Assembly: GCF_000004195.4 (NCBI RefSeq)
Contig: NC_030683.2
Coordinates: 75,921,764-75,985,763, forward strand
Source of the DNA: Xenopus tropicalis
Taxonomy: Eukaryota; Chordata; Amphibia; Anura; Pipidae
Reading direction: 5' to 3'
DNA length: 64,000 nt
Below, one piece after another: positions 21,629 to 32,359 of this stretch. The notes below the pieces were generated by a model. The model searched no databases, was not told where the DNA came from, and saw only the letters and a program-made list of their open reading frames with translations. Each line of letters starts with the position of its first letter. Position 1 is the first letter of the stretch. The position numbers and the translations under genes were made by a program.

Positions 21629-22447
21629 GGGCTGATTCACTAAAGTGCGATAAAACGTGCGCTATTTATAGCGTGCGTTAAAAATGTTATCGCTTCTTAA
21701 TTTTCGCGACTTTTCGCAAGATTCACTATTAGCACACATGCGATTTTTTTTTGTCGCGATAAATAACGTGCGTGGTATTTTTTGGCATGCACGCTAATTA
21801 ACGCAAGCGCTAATTATCGCGACATTACGCACGCGACAATCGGCAGCATAAAACTGGCGACATTTTGCCCTGGGAGAGCACAGAGTGCTACAGAGGTGCT
21901 GTATAAAAGTTTATTTGCAAAAAAAAACCCCAAAAAACAATAAAAATCTAAGTAAGAAAAAAAAAGAAGTGCTAGAGATAATAAATTAGGGGGGGGGGGG
22001 GGATTTAAGAATATTTAGCCAAATACTTAGGGGTCCGTTTGCTAAAGTGACTTAAATTAAGTGGGAGATTTTAGACACAGAATAAATGGCAAATATGTTA
22101 TGGGCACTTTATTAAACGGGAACAAATATAATATTGCAATTATTCTGGCAACAAAACATTGGATTGGCAGTTATCACACTCGCCAGAAAATACGCTACGT
22201 ACTAATTAACGCAAGTTTTACTATTCAGCAAAATGGCCTAAAGACTAAATTGTTGGCAGAATATTTGCAAACATTTAACCCATATAGCATATTGATGTGT
22301 TACTGATAAATGTAAGAGTGTAGGGGAAACTACATGAAAGTATAGAATACCATATCAAGGAAGGAAAAATAATTAGACATTAACCAGTTCAAAAGTAGAA
22401 AAATAAAAACTTTTATTTTAACAATGAAAGGGAAAAAAATAGGGAAA

Positions 22448-23043
22448 ATAAAACTTAGGGCTTGCTGCCCTTGAGTTCTCGAATGTCTCATTTCGTCCAT
22501 TTCCCCCCGGAGCTGGGCCAGCTAGGCCTTGATGTTAGCCAGGTCCTCCTGCATTGACCGGCGTGATGGTCCCTCGTCTGCAGGAGAACCTGGTGCCTGG
22601 GGTTTGGGGGCCTGGGGGGAGAACTCAAGGGCCTGGGGGGAAACTGGGGGGAAACTGGGGGAGGAAAGAAGGGGGGGAGTGTCCGGGGCCTCTGGGGCCT
22701 GGCCGGGTGCTGGGGCCTCGGGGGCCTCTGGAGCCTGGTGGGCCTGGTCGGCCTGGCCGGGTGCTGGGGCCTCTGGAGTCTGGTAGGCCTGGCCGGGTGC
22801 TGGGGCCACAGGAGCCTAGTGGGCCTGGCCGGGTGCTGGGGCCTCTGGAGCCTGGTGGGCCTGGCCAGGTAGCTGGGGCCACAGGAGCCTAGTGGGCCTT
22901 GCCGGGTGCTGGGGCCTCTAGAGCCTGGTGGGCCTGGCCGGGTGCTGGGGCCTCTAGAGCCTGGTGGGCCTGGCCGGGTGCTGGGGCCACAGGAGCCTGG
23001 TGGGCCTGGGGTTGGGCCTGGGGATGAGGCACCAGCTGAAGTT
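22448..23043 (-). pseudogene. exon 2 of Myb/SANT-like transposon protein (copy B), expanded repeat
   Basis: It follows an intact acceptor (tatctcacag, 23044-23053). It begins ELQLVPHPQAQPQAHQAPVA and enters a 13-residue repeat of the type APAPGQAHQAPEA, encoded by a 39-bp DNA repeat. A TAG interrupts the repeat after KAH. Past the repeat the frame reads SRRSMQEDLANIKA, the counterpart of SIQEDIASMKAQ in copy A, but CAG has become TAG. The final residues are also shifted by one base before the shared ggcagcaagccctaa. It is therefore a decayed exon whose repeat has grown relative to copy A. Confidence 0.6.
22640..23010. repeat. 39-bp G/C-rich coding minisatellite
   Basis: About seven to nine tandem units containing gcctggccgggtgctggggc, each a multiple of three bases long. 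It is far more GC-rich than the surrounding DNA. It lies in exon 2 of the Myb-like gene and creates long open frames on both strands that are not genes. Confidence 0.85.
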
Positions 23044-23725
23044 CTGTGAGATAGTATTGCAAGATGTTATTTTGTGTAATATATTATACATATATATATA
23101 TACATTCATACACCATCATAAATAACGGGGCCCCTCACAACAACATTTTTTGGGCCCCCCTCCTCCCATGCCCCCAATGGCCCCTCCCCCTGTGAACCCT
23201 CACATCAATACAAAGGACAAACAGACATTGTTAGCCAGGGCCCCTAAAACATTTGTGGCCCTTCCCCAAATGACTCACACTATGGGCCGCTCCCTGCTGC
23301 TTCCCCCCTGCTTTAAACTTATTTATGCATATGTATTTGAAAATAGATGTGTATATATATATATATATATATATACAATACAAAGTGCTGGGAAGCTGCA
23401 CACCATAAGGAACAATAATACCTGGGTGCCTGTGGCAAAACCAAATCTAGACAGGCATGGGGTGACGGCACACACAGGATTTTCACAAGGAGTCACGAAG
23501 ATGTGAAATAATATTCAGAGGTTTATTGTGACCAACGTTTCAGTTCCTCACTGGCATTATGGTTGAACGTGATGGACGTATGTCTTTTTTCAACCCAACT
23601 TACTATGTTACTATGTTACTTTCATCATCCCTGACATTTCTTACATTTGTACGTTTAGTTCAAATTACTTGCTAAATCTTTTACTGAACGTATACTGTAA
23701 AAGCATAATAAAGTGCAATAATTAC
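23044..23725 (-). other. intron of the copy B Myb/SANT-like gene
   Basis: Donor gtaatt at 23725 and acceptor cag at 23044-23046. The intron contains a CR1 tail (about 23560-23625), a PLE-type end whose minus strand reads ctgaaacgttggtcacaa (23525-23545), and a (TA)n run (23350-23375). Confidence 0.7.
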
Positions 23726-23972
23726 CTTCCGCAATTTCAGCCACCAGATCTGAATTCCTACGCTTCAGGACAGACCATAGGCGCTGGAGCAGGCGGAGGT
23801 CCACATCAAGGGCAAACCTGGCGAGCAAACCAGCTCTGAGCTTGCACAGGATCGCCCTCTTCATCTTGTGGACCCCTAAGGGCCCCAGCAGCAGGTTGTC
23901 ATATCCTGAGGGTAGGAAAAAGCTGACAATATAGTGCCTCTCCCCTGGTAGCAGATCAGAAACCCCAGGCAT
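23726..23972 (-). CDS. exon 1 of Myb/SANT-like transposon protein (copy B, intact exon)
   Basis: It starts at ATG 23972 (MPGVSDLLPGERHYIVSFFL) and ends at the donor gtaatt after VAEIAE. The 82 complete codons form a compact helical domain: GERHYIV...; GPLGVHKMKRAILCKLR; and RFALDVDLRLLQRLWSVLKR then RNSDLVAEI. The layout (hydrophobic helix, helix, then W-x-x-LKRR) matches Myb/SANT-like DNA-binding domains of Harbinger-type elements. The expected role is recognition of transposon ends, but the domain assignment is by eye. The start is chosen because the same ATG context exists in copy A and an in-frame CCTGGGG follows. The reading frame beyond the splice (exon 2) is broken, so no full protein is expected. 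Confidence 0.6.
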
Positions 23973-24544
23973 GATGCTCCTCTCAGTGTGACTGCAGGCT
24001 CAATGACACAAAATGGCCGCAAGTCGCGAGATTACAAAGTCGCGACAAAGAAATCGCCAAAATATACCTAGTAATGTATTTTGTGCGACTAAATATTTAC
24101 CGCTATAGTACTGCATATTATGGCAACTAAATATTTACCACTATAGTACTGTATATTATGGCGACTAAATATTTACCACTATAGTAGCGAAATTCCATAC
24201 ATGCCAAGACTTTGTGTAAAAACACACATACTTGAATAAATAACACTGCTAAGTCCATATTTTATTGCCAAAAACTCATTTACTGTACTTTTCTATAATT
24301 TATCGCCTGCCTGAAGTAGGTGTTAATTTTCGCATAGACCAATGCGATATTTAGCACGCATGAAATCATGAAATCGTGACTGAAAAAATTAACGCATGCG
24401 TTAAAACTAGCGCATGCGGTCGTGCGAAAAATAACGCTAAATAACGATAATACTATGGTGAATCGCGCACTAATTATCGCGTCTAATTTAACGCAAAAAA
24501 AGTGCGATAAATTTTATCGCACTTTAGTGAATCAGGCCCTTTAT

Positions 24545-24915
24545 ATCCTACTTTTTGTGCTATATGTCACCTTGTCTAATTGGCAGAATCACCTTTTCTA
24601 TGACCTGTACTGGGTGAAATGTATTCACACTGGTGTATCTATATTCATTTCCTCATTGGCCATAACATTTTCCCTTAGCAAGTCTTTAACTTGGGCATGG
24701 CATGGCCAACATAACAGATGTGACATTTCTGACATAGCAGGAAATAAATCACTGATTTGGTATTACAAATGAAATGTCCCCTAATATTATGTATCTTGCC
24801 AATCAATTATTCATTTTTTGGTTCTAGACATAACATTCACAGGAAGTCCTGTTTCACCCATACTAGTGTTATTCTGTTGCACACATGCATGGGGGGTAGT
24901 TATGTGACACACATT
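24545..24915. other. no gene recognised
   Basis: Nothing supportable seen. Confidence 0.5.
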
Positions 24916-25134
24916 GGGGCAGATTTATCAAAACGTGAGATTAGAGCTCATCACAGAAAAAGTCCCCCACTTTCTATTCATTCCTATGGGATTTTTAGAA
25001 ATGTATTTATAAAATGGTGAACTATAAATACACCCATTGATAAATAAGCTTTAAAAAATCCTATAGGAAAGAATAGAAATTGGGTGAGTTTTTCTGTGGT
25101 GAGCTCTAATCTCACACTTTGATAAGTCTGCCCT
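24916..25134. mobile_element. foldback MITE (ggggcagatttatcaaaa family)
   Basis: The left arm ggggcagatttatcaaaacg, then gagattagagctca, pairs with the right arm tgagctctaatctcacactt, then tgataagtctgcccc-like text. It is 219 bp and non-coding. A second copy is nested in the MITE at 58120-58531. Confidence 0.8.
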
Positions 25135-26160
25135 TTAAACCGTGTGTTCCAAAACTACTGTCAATTCAAAATCCCCAAATAATATGGGAAGCTTTAATCT
25201 GATGAAACTTCTTTGCACATTCTATAGATGAATAGATGATCTCCTTCCCTCAGTGTTGTAGTTGTTGTAATTTTTGGTACCAACGCTACCAAATCTAGAG
25301 ACCCATTGATATGCTCCTTAAAAAGTCTCTTACAGATATGACCTATATAAAAATTTACCCTTCATGTCCTCAGCTCCTTGATAAAATAAAACATTGGTTG
25401 AGCAGTTTTTCCTAATACTAATGCACTTGTGACTGCTTTACAAATAGTGGTAGCTTCATTGTCTCCTAGTTTATTAATAGCCAGTCTTTCAGCAAAAGTC
25501 AGAAGTTGTTACCAGTCCATATGTCCTGAGTAACTTAATCAAGTCCCTGTTCACACAGTTTCGGTAAAAATCCAGAACATTATGCATGGAGCTAACTGTA
25601 TAAAACATTGATGGAGCCTTTAAATGTGTACCAATGTACTCCACAAATGGAACCTGTGGAACCAGTAGAACCTGGCCTGCTACTAGCCCAGGATTAGTCG
25701 GTCAGAAAGGGATGGAGAGGAGGTGAGAGGAGAGGCATGCTTGATGGTTGGGAGGGTGTGAGCAACTGGGGACCTCATCGGTGGTGGCAGGGGGCCTATA
25801 TACCTCATTCGAACACTGCTTGTTCCTGCATGGAGGGTTCTGGAATATTTAATGCACTTTCATCAATGAAATCTACAGGGCATTCACTAACTATAGCAGG
25901 GTTTGAAAAATGTTTGGCAATGTGCCTCTTAGAGTTAATTATAGGTATTATTACCACACAACCACCCTTCTCTGCATTACGAATAGGCAATGTGCCTCTT
26001 AAAAGTAATTATAAGTATGTAATATTACCACACAACCACCTTCTCAGCATTCTGAATAGTTTTACCTTAATTGTCTCTCAATTTATTAATAACCAGTCTT
26101 TCAGCATAAGTAAGATTAGGAAAATTATAACCAACCTATACTGTATGTTCTGAGTAATGT
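25135..26160 (-). mobile_element. decayed retroelement region, possibly Penelope-like, with an internal duplication
   Basis: On the minus strand 25990-25900 reads PIRNAEKGGCVVIIP, resembling the N-terminal R-x-ADKGG-x-VVI block of PLE reverse transcriptases. The phrase agtttattaatagccagtct, then ttcagcaaaagt, at about 25469-25500 recurs with changes at 26080-26110, so about 90 bp is present twice. All frames are broken. The assignment rests on one short motif. Confidence 0.35.
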
Positions 26161-27010
26161 AATCAAGTCACTATTGTACTACATAATGTACTGTTGCTGT
26201 GCACTAGTAAAAATTTTGTTTGCCTCTGAAACACTACTATAATTTCTATAAATTGTGTGAAGAGCCCATCAGGGGCAAAAAGCGGAAAAGAAAATGCACT
26301 GCCTATGCTATGGGCACAATAGAAATTTAGTTAGCCTAACATTTTGGCACCCCCAAGTGACTTTGCCTTTCCTTCTCCTTTAAAGCAATTAAAACAAACT
26401 GTATATCAGGTATTACGGGCTGAGAGAAATAGTGGGGTCAAGTATTACTACGAGTCCCCCCCAAAAATGTTACTTGAACCTCCTTCTCATATACTGTATG
26501 TATTGGCCTTTACATACAGTCGTATTACATTGCCTATGAGTGCCACAAGTTAGAACAGGGCTAGTAGTAGTGTGAATTAGTTAACATTAAGTTATTTTGT
26601 TGATCATAACAAAAATTTGAATAGATATAGCACTTTACCACAGGCACTTTATTGAATAATTTAGAATTATAAATTACTTGTGTGATTAAGAGAAAAATTG
26701 ATTTAAAACAAGTATTTTTAGAGCATGTGCCCTTTACAACCAATAAGCACTGCTCACTTTCCTGGATTAATTAATGAATCATACAATATATACCTGATTA
26801 TAGTTGCAGTTGAGGTAGATAGTGAAAGTTCTTGAATAGCGTAACTCTAAAATAAAGAGTTTGTCTTTTCTTTCACTGGATTTTTTATAGTGTGTGAAGG
26901 GGGTTAATTTTCCTGTTTTCCCTTTTTTTTTTACCTTGCAGTGTATTACACATTTTCAGCATAATTGCGCAGTTGAACATTATTTTATGAAGCATAATCA
27001 GACATTATTG
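26160..27010. other. no gene recognised
   Basis: No gene or repeat edges recognised. Confidence 0.5.
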
Positions 27011-27116
27011 TAACTAGGGTTGCCACCTTTTCCGGTGGCTAAACCAAATTAAGGGGGCTGGGCTGATGGCACAATGATGTTGGAAGGGGTTCTGATGGAG
27101 TGGTGTATTAGCATCA

Positions 27117-27474
27117 CTTTTTTCCCATAAAAACAATCAACGCACCAGAGGTCACCCCTTTAGATTAGAGGAACGGAACTTCCATTTGAAGCAGCGTAGG
27201 GGGTTTTTCACAGTGAGGGCAGTGAGGCTGTGGAATGCCCTTCCTAGTGATGTGGTAATGGCAGATTCTGTTAATGCCTTTAAGAGAGGCCTGGATGAGT
27301 TCTTGAACAAGCATAGTATCCAAGGCTATTGTGATACTAATATCTACAGTTAGTGGTTGTATATATAGTTTATGTATGTGAGTGTATAGACTGGTAGGTG
27401 TGGGTTGTGTGTGCTGGGTTTACTTGGATGGGTGAAACTTGATGGCCTTTTTTCAACCCTATGTAACTATGTAA
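27117..27474 (+). mobile_element. 5'-truncated CR1 with complete 3' end
   Basis: It begins inside the ORF2 C-terminus (same text as 3047-3284: gcaccagaggtcaccccttt and gatgtggtaatggcagattc). It passes the TAG and runs to the natural tail aacttgatggccttttttca, then accctatgtaactatgtaac. It defines the 3' end that the copy at 450-3338 has lost. It sits inside a repeat that starts tagggttgccacctttt (27016) and resumes with gctggatttctgtccag (27480). Confidence 0.85.
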
Positions 27475-27589
27475 CAACTGGCTGGATTTCTGTCCAGTTT
27501 TATCAAAATTTTAAACTGGACATAAAGTTTTGAACCAGACATCCCTTTCAAAAACTCAGATGTCCAGTTTATAACACAATGTTCCCTCT

Positions 27590-27965
27590 AATTCCTTTTC
27601 AACTATGTATTAAAAAAAAAAAATTCTGTGCACATTTAATACTTTGTGCCCATTTTGAAAATTGTTTGCTCAGGTCAGAATCAATACAAAGTTTTGGGGT
27701 TTCACACAAAATTCTTTTTGTGCACCACAATATGTTACATGTGCTGAGGTCAAGATAAGCGTGTGCACACACAAACATACAGCTTAGAGGTGACAGCAAT
27801 TCTAATTTAGGAAAACAATTCCCTTATTTTTGACTGGTTTGGTAATTTCTACAGTAGTAATAAAAAGTAGCTGTACTTGATTATAATTAAGCCATGATAA
27901 TAAGAAATATTTACAGTGAGTATCTTAATATCTAAATGTTTTTACTGGCCAGATTTTGTTTTGGG
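27590..27965. other. no gene recognised
   Basis: Nothing supportable seen. Confidence 0.5.
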
Positions 27966-27967
27966 CT

Positions 27968-28172
27968 TCCCATATAGATTGTAAGTTCTACGGGGCAGGG
28001 ACCTCCTTCCTCTTGTGTCCTCGACTCTTAACTTATTGCAGCTGTATTTATCTGTATTTATTGTTATACTTTGTATTTATCTATTATCTTATTAACACCC
28101 TGTTTTATACTGTACAGCGCTGCGTACATAAGTAGCGCTTTATAAAAAAAGATATACATACATACATACAGT
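27968..28172 (+). mobile_element. Rex-like LINE 3' tail
   Basis: Matches 13320-13537 (attgtaagttctacggggca and gcgctgcgtacataagtagc), with the same catacatac tail. No coding sequence is left. Confidence 0.75.
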
Positions 28173-28239
28173 GCTGAATTTGAACAGACAGTTGAGACTC
28201 GAACAGGCCTAAGAAAAAACAAACTGTTCAGGTGACAAC

Positions 28240-28655
28240 TAGTGATGAGCAAATCTGTTCCGTTTCGCCAGAAAATTTGCAAATCTTTCAAAAGATCCGC
28301 GAAATGGCGAAAAATTCGCGAAACGGCGAAAATGACGTGCAGCAAAAAAAATTGTCACCCGCGGCTATTATTTTGTCACCCGCGGCTATTATTTTGTCGC
28401 ACAGCTATTCTTTTGTCGCCCGCGGCTATTATTTCGTCGCGCAGCTATTCTTTTGATGCCCACGACTATTCTTTTGTCGCCCGCGGCTATTATTTCATCG
28501 CGCAGCTATTCTTTTGATGCCCACGACTATTCTTTTTTGACAATTTTTGGATGTGCGGCAAATTTTTTCATCCGTTTCGCAAAACAATCCGCCAATGGCG
28601 AAACGTGGAAATTCGCCGCAAAACCATGCCTGGCGAAACGTTTAGCCTATCACTA
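28240..28655. mobile_element. hAT-type MITE with perfect 8-bp target duplication
   Basis: The ends are tagtgatgagca and gcctatcacta. Both sides carry gtgacaac (28232-28239 and 28656-28663), the 8-bp duplication typical of hAT. The interior has a minisatellite-like run of gcccgcggctattattttgt and related units (about 28360-28540). The same family is at 32360, 36109, 46102 and 50161. Confidence 0.85.
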
Positions 28656-28669
28656 GTGACAACCCTAAT

Positions 28670-29170
28670 TGTAATCCTTTTGGCACACTCCCAAAGAATA
28701 GGATAAAAATCCCTTGGAACTGGAATTTTAAATACTGGAAATTCGAAAAACCTAGGAACTGCTTCTGGTTCCTAACTTATGTAGCACTTTTCTGCTACTG
28801 AAAGAAATCTAGCACTGATTTCCTTTTTTGGAGCTATAGACACAAATCACAACACAATTAACACATTAATGTCCATGGTGTACAACCTTAATAACCCTTA
28901 TACAAAGTTCATCAAATGCATCAAATGCATCAATATACATCCAGAGTCCATAATTCATGTGTACCTAAACCAAAAACATCAAAAAAGTACAAAATTCCGA
29001 TTAAAATCTTTTTTTAAAACCACCATCCGGAACTGCACATCACTGAGCCTACCTATGCACATAAGGGGTTACAGCAAACACTAAGTTATTTTATTTCATA
29101 TTGGCTCCTACCGTTCTCACAGGCTTGCAAACTTCTATATACATTTTATTACTATAATAATTTTCCTTAA
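28670..29170. other. no gene recognised
   Basis: A short direct repeat catcaaatgcatcaa (about 28908-28930) is the only structure noted. Confidence 0.45.
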
Positions 29171-29171
29171 A

Positions 29172-29475
29172 GAATTTTTTCTCTCATCGGGCAATACATT
29201 AGTACTCAACTTTTACATTAATCTTCACTAGCATTTCAAAACCTCAGATTGGTTGAGACAATTCTCAATTGATCCCCCGTCCTCTACCATCTGCAGTTCT
29301 TCAATCATTTAAATAACTGTTCAGCAGCCCTCCAGTTTGGAGTCATAACAGCTATGTAGTTGCTAGGGTCCAAATTACCCTAGCAACCAGCAATTATAAT
29401 AATTTTACTTAAAATTTTTTATCGGGCAAAACATTAGTACTCAACTTTTACATTAATCTTCACTAGCATTTAAAA
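29172..29475. repeat. direct repeats of about 60 bp flanking a short segment
   Basis: The phrase acattagtactcaacttttac, then attaatcttcactagcattt, occurs at about 29195-29240 and again at about 29431-29472, each preceded by atcgggcaa. Between them is a fragment with agttgctagggtccaaatta, a short inverted repeat also seen near 51500. The pair sits beside the PLE GIY-YIG fragment and may be its terminal repeats. Confidence 0.55.
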
Positions 29476-29582
29476 AATACCTACATTTACCTCCTCTAGA
29501 AGTTGCAAAATCAAGGGGCGCAGCTAGTTCACACTTCTGTACCTGCAAATAAACATTAATAATAATAAATGGTCAGCATTAT

Positions 29583-30020
29583 TTACAAATATGGTTGGAG
29601 GCTCCAATAATCATTCATACCATTAGGTATCATAGTGGACAATCTTTTAATCCATTTCCCTTTCTGTTGTAACAATCTGACTTTTCTGTCACCCCCTCTC
29701 TTGCTTTGTGATACCTCCTCTAGGACGCACCATTTTAGCTGTGTAGCGTTGTGTTTACACAACGCAAAATGCCGTGAGACAGGGGTATCTGTATATGTAT
29801 CCATTTGAAAGTTTTTTATGTTCCCCCTATGCTCCTGTATCCTGAGTTTTACGTACCCCAAGCCACATGGGCACTTCAGGAAATAGACCATGTAAGATGA
29901 CTTACAGGTAGCATAGGCACGCACTGGTACTTTATACCCTTTAGTAGGGTGGTTAATCGTAAACCCTTTTGTAATAGAGTTGCAACAGTTGCACCCTAAA
30001 CAGGGAAATTCCTAAGAATC
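29583..30020 (-). pseudogene. Penelope-like element GIY-YIG endonuclease domain
   Basis: From 30010 on the minus strand, shifted frames give a Cys-rich lead (FPCLGCNCCNSITKGFTINH, then PTKGYKVP). The open 113-codon stretch follows: RAYATCKSSYMVYFLKCPCG, GLGYVKLRIQEHRGNIKN, TPVSRHFALCKHN, GGDRKVRLLQQKGKWI and MIPNGMNDYW. This is the order of the PLE C-terminal GIY-YIG endonuclease, including the zinc-binding Cys cluster unique to PLEs. The usual CGLxYVGKT has lost its GKT (here GLGYVKL), so activity is unlikely. No adjoining RT is preserved. Confidence 0.75.
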
Positions 30021-30149
30021 TTCCTTTTCTCCCACAACCGATATCTGAGGGGCGTCACAGGCATGCACGGGGCGCAAACTTATAAAAGGGCCTGTTGCCG
30101 CCACACAAGGAGCCGTATAAGAAGCAGAGCGGTAGAAGAAGAAGGAGCA

Positions 30150-30432
30150 TCTATGGGGGCACGGTGTATGGGGGTTACTGTCTATAGGGGCAATTGGGGG
30201 CACTGTCTATGGGTGTACTATGTATGGGGGGTATTGTCTATGGGGGCAATTGGGGACACTTTCTATGGGGGCATTGTGTATGGGGGGTACTTTCTATGGG
30301 GGCTACTGTCTGTGGGGCATTTGGGGGCACTGTCTATGGGGTCAATTGGGGGCACTTTCTATGGGGGTACTGTCTATGGAGGCAATTGGGGGCACTTTCT
30401 ATGGCGGGCACTGTGTATGGGGGGCAAAACTG
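30150..30432. repeat. 22-26-bp minisatellite (ggggcactttctatgg)
   Basis: At least ten imperfect units of the form ctatgggggcaattgggggc followed by act and t or g. Frames rich in YGG/LWG across all phases are produced by the repeat. Confidence 0.9.
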
Positions 30433-30589
30433 GTACATAGTTCTAACTCACTTATAACTGACTGCCTTCTCTCTATATTTGTATTTTATATGTAGGAGTT
30501 GCTATATTGTTTTCCTTAGGTAGTACAGTATGTGGGTATAGCGCATTTTGCGTCTGATCCCACCATTTCAGCTATATAAAAGGAGTTTT

Positions 30590-30712
30590 AAAAAAATGGG
30601 GTGTGGTAATTGGGGCGTGGTCACAAAAGTGGGCATGGTCAAAAAATTTCCGCGCTGCACGCGCCAAATCTTTTTGTCCCTCTTTTTATTTTTCAAATGT
30701 TGGGAGGTATGT
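30590..30712. repeat. fragment of the gggaggtatg TIR-like repeat
   Basis: It ends caaatgttgggaggtatg, the reverse complement of the repeat end at 403-421. The text ggtcacaaaagtgggcatgg recurs inverted at about 58622-58645. Confidence 0.5.
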
Positions 30713-31080
30713 ACATGCAGGGGCTGCATGACAAGGGATCAGAATGACCAGCAGCCAGATTACACACTGATTTGTGTTTAAAGTTTGGCAGAATCAGATG
30801 TAGCTGTGATTGGGTGAAAAGCAGTGAGTTAAGGGGGGGGAGAGGGATGTGATATCAGAGGAAGCAACCCACTTCCTTATCTATGAGCAGGTAGAAACAT
30901 CCCACTCATCTTCCCCCCTTTTTGCATATTTTGTGAAATATCAGGAATTTCTCTTCTCTGTGTTCACATTATCTATAACCAAATGTAGACGTTTTCCTGT
31001 ATGCACTGTTATATTATAGTTTATGTATCTTTATACAGTATAAAAGTGAGATTCAGCATTGTATTAATTCATATTATTTC
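30713..31080. other. no gene recognised
   Basis: Nothing supportable seen. Confidence 0.5.
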
Positions 31081-31084
31081 CGAA

Positions 31085-31230
31085 TGCTTGATCCAGGGAA
31101 TGTTTCCCCATTGGGGTTAGGAAGGAATTTTTTCCCTCTTGAGGCATAATTCGCACTGGCATCAGGCTTTGTTTTTTGCCTTCATCTTGATCAAAACAGT
31201 CGATAAATGATAATGTACTTTAGGTTTTAT
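31085..31230 (+). mobile_element. CR1/L2-like LINE 3' fragment, old
   Basis: It reads gggttaggaaggaatttttt, then ccctcttgaggcataattcg and gttttttgccttcatcttga. This is the conserved 3' untranslated text of vertebrate CR1/L2 tails, similar to 230-270. Confidence 0.5.
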
Positions 31231-31239
31231 TTGCCACAG

Positions 31240-31805
31240 TAGTGGTAGGACCTTGCCAGAGTACTGCACAGGAAATTTTAGAAAAGGGAGAAAGGAGGGT
31301 CTCTACTTTGACTGCACGGTGGGTTGATTGATACAGTTGCTACTACTACTTGTTCTAGATGACAGCCTGCTTGGATTTCTTATCATAGAGACACTGCAGA
31401 TTCAGGACCGGGAGCAGGGCTGCTGAACTTCCTTCATTGTGGGAGATGCAGCTCCTGCTGGTAGCAGAGTTTGGGGCCATCTTCTGTGTAGGCAGAAGCA
31501 GTCTGATCTTAAGTCTTCATTGAGGAACAGCAGAGCATAGTAGCAATCTCTTATGGAATTCTGGCTTTGAATATTGCCTTGCCTTTATGATAGCATGGAT
31601 GAAGATGTGTAAATTTATATTTGCTAGTAGATAATGTAAAATAGTAGATTTTTTTTTTTAAATTGCTTGTATATGGTTTTTAGACAAAAAAATTGGACAC
31701 TTTATTTTAATAATAGTATTCATGTAAATCCAGAAGCACTATTACAATGTTAAAATAAAATGTAATATATAAATAAATAAAAGTGGAAAAACTTTAAAAA
31801 ATTAT
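31240..31805. other. no gene recognised
   Basis: AT-rich, nothing supportable. Confidence 0.5.
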
Positions 31806-31810
31806 GTCAA

Positions 31811-32135
31811 ATAGGGGGTTAATTTATCGATGCTCAAATTAAATTTTTTTCCATAATTCAAATTTTATTGCACACAAACTCACAAATTAGAAATATATTT
31901 CCAAAATCATGAATATTTGGTAAAAAAAAAAAAGAAAACTAATAAATCTGCGCCAATGAGAGTTGTCCTAAGCAAAATTCAAGCCAGTTTTTCAAATCTT
32001 TTGTTTGATCTTGCAAACTTAAATAAATAAGCAAACATTCAAATTTTTAAAATTGTGATTTATTTAAAGTAGAAAAAACTCTACTAAAAAAAAAAAAAGT
32101 CACAAATTTTAATTTTGACAAATCGGTCCATAAAT
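31811..32135. mobile_element. foldback MITE-like repeat, decayed
   Basis: The left edge gggttaatttatcgatgctc, then aaatt, is loosely inverted at the right edge (aattttgacaaatcggtcc). The interior is T- and A-rich with further inverted segments. Old and poorly bounded. Confidence 0.4.
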
Positions 32136-32359
32136 ATAGTGTATGAAATTACAGCCTCAAATGACGCTGAAAGAGGTGCTTGCTGGAGCCACCTTATTAA
32201 CAACGTCATCTTTTTAAAGAAATAGCAGGCATGCGAATAACAATAAATGCTGGTTTCCACTGCTGAAAATCATTTTGACCTGTTATAGTGTGGTGCCCAA
32301 GGCTGATGGCATGCTAATATAGTGATATATATCTCACACTATACCATATCATTCATAAT

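Larger units (their letters stand above)
21630..24540 (-). mobile_element. TIR DNA transposon, copy B, carrying a Myb/SANT-like gene
   Basis: The ends are gggctgattcactaaagtgc and gcactttagtgaatcaggcc, flanked by ttta on both sides (possible target duplication). It is the inverted counterpart of 3718-6488 and nearly collinear with it: left arm, minisatellite, exon 1, intron with CR1 tail, PLE-type end and TA runs, exon 2, AT-rich right part. Exon 1 and both splice sites are intact here. Exon 2 has an expanded repeat and stops. A poly-G run (21990-22002) lies near the right part. Confidence 0.8.

Noticed and set aside
22522..22892. Long GC-rich frames on both strands over the repeat
   Set aside because: Only the minus-strand frame in register with the Myb exon 2 has meaning; the others are shadows of the 39-bp repeat.
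28356..28545. Regularly spaced units that at first resemble a CRISPR-like array
   Set aside because: Units are contiguous variants of one MITE-internal repeat without unique spacers, in a vertebrate context.
30063..30495. Gly/Trp/Tyr-rich frames of 87-125 codons
   Set aside because: Product of the ggggcactttctatgg minisatellite.
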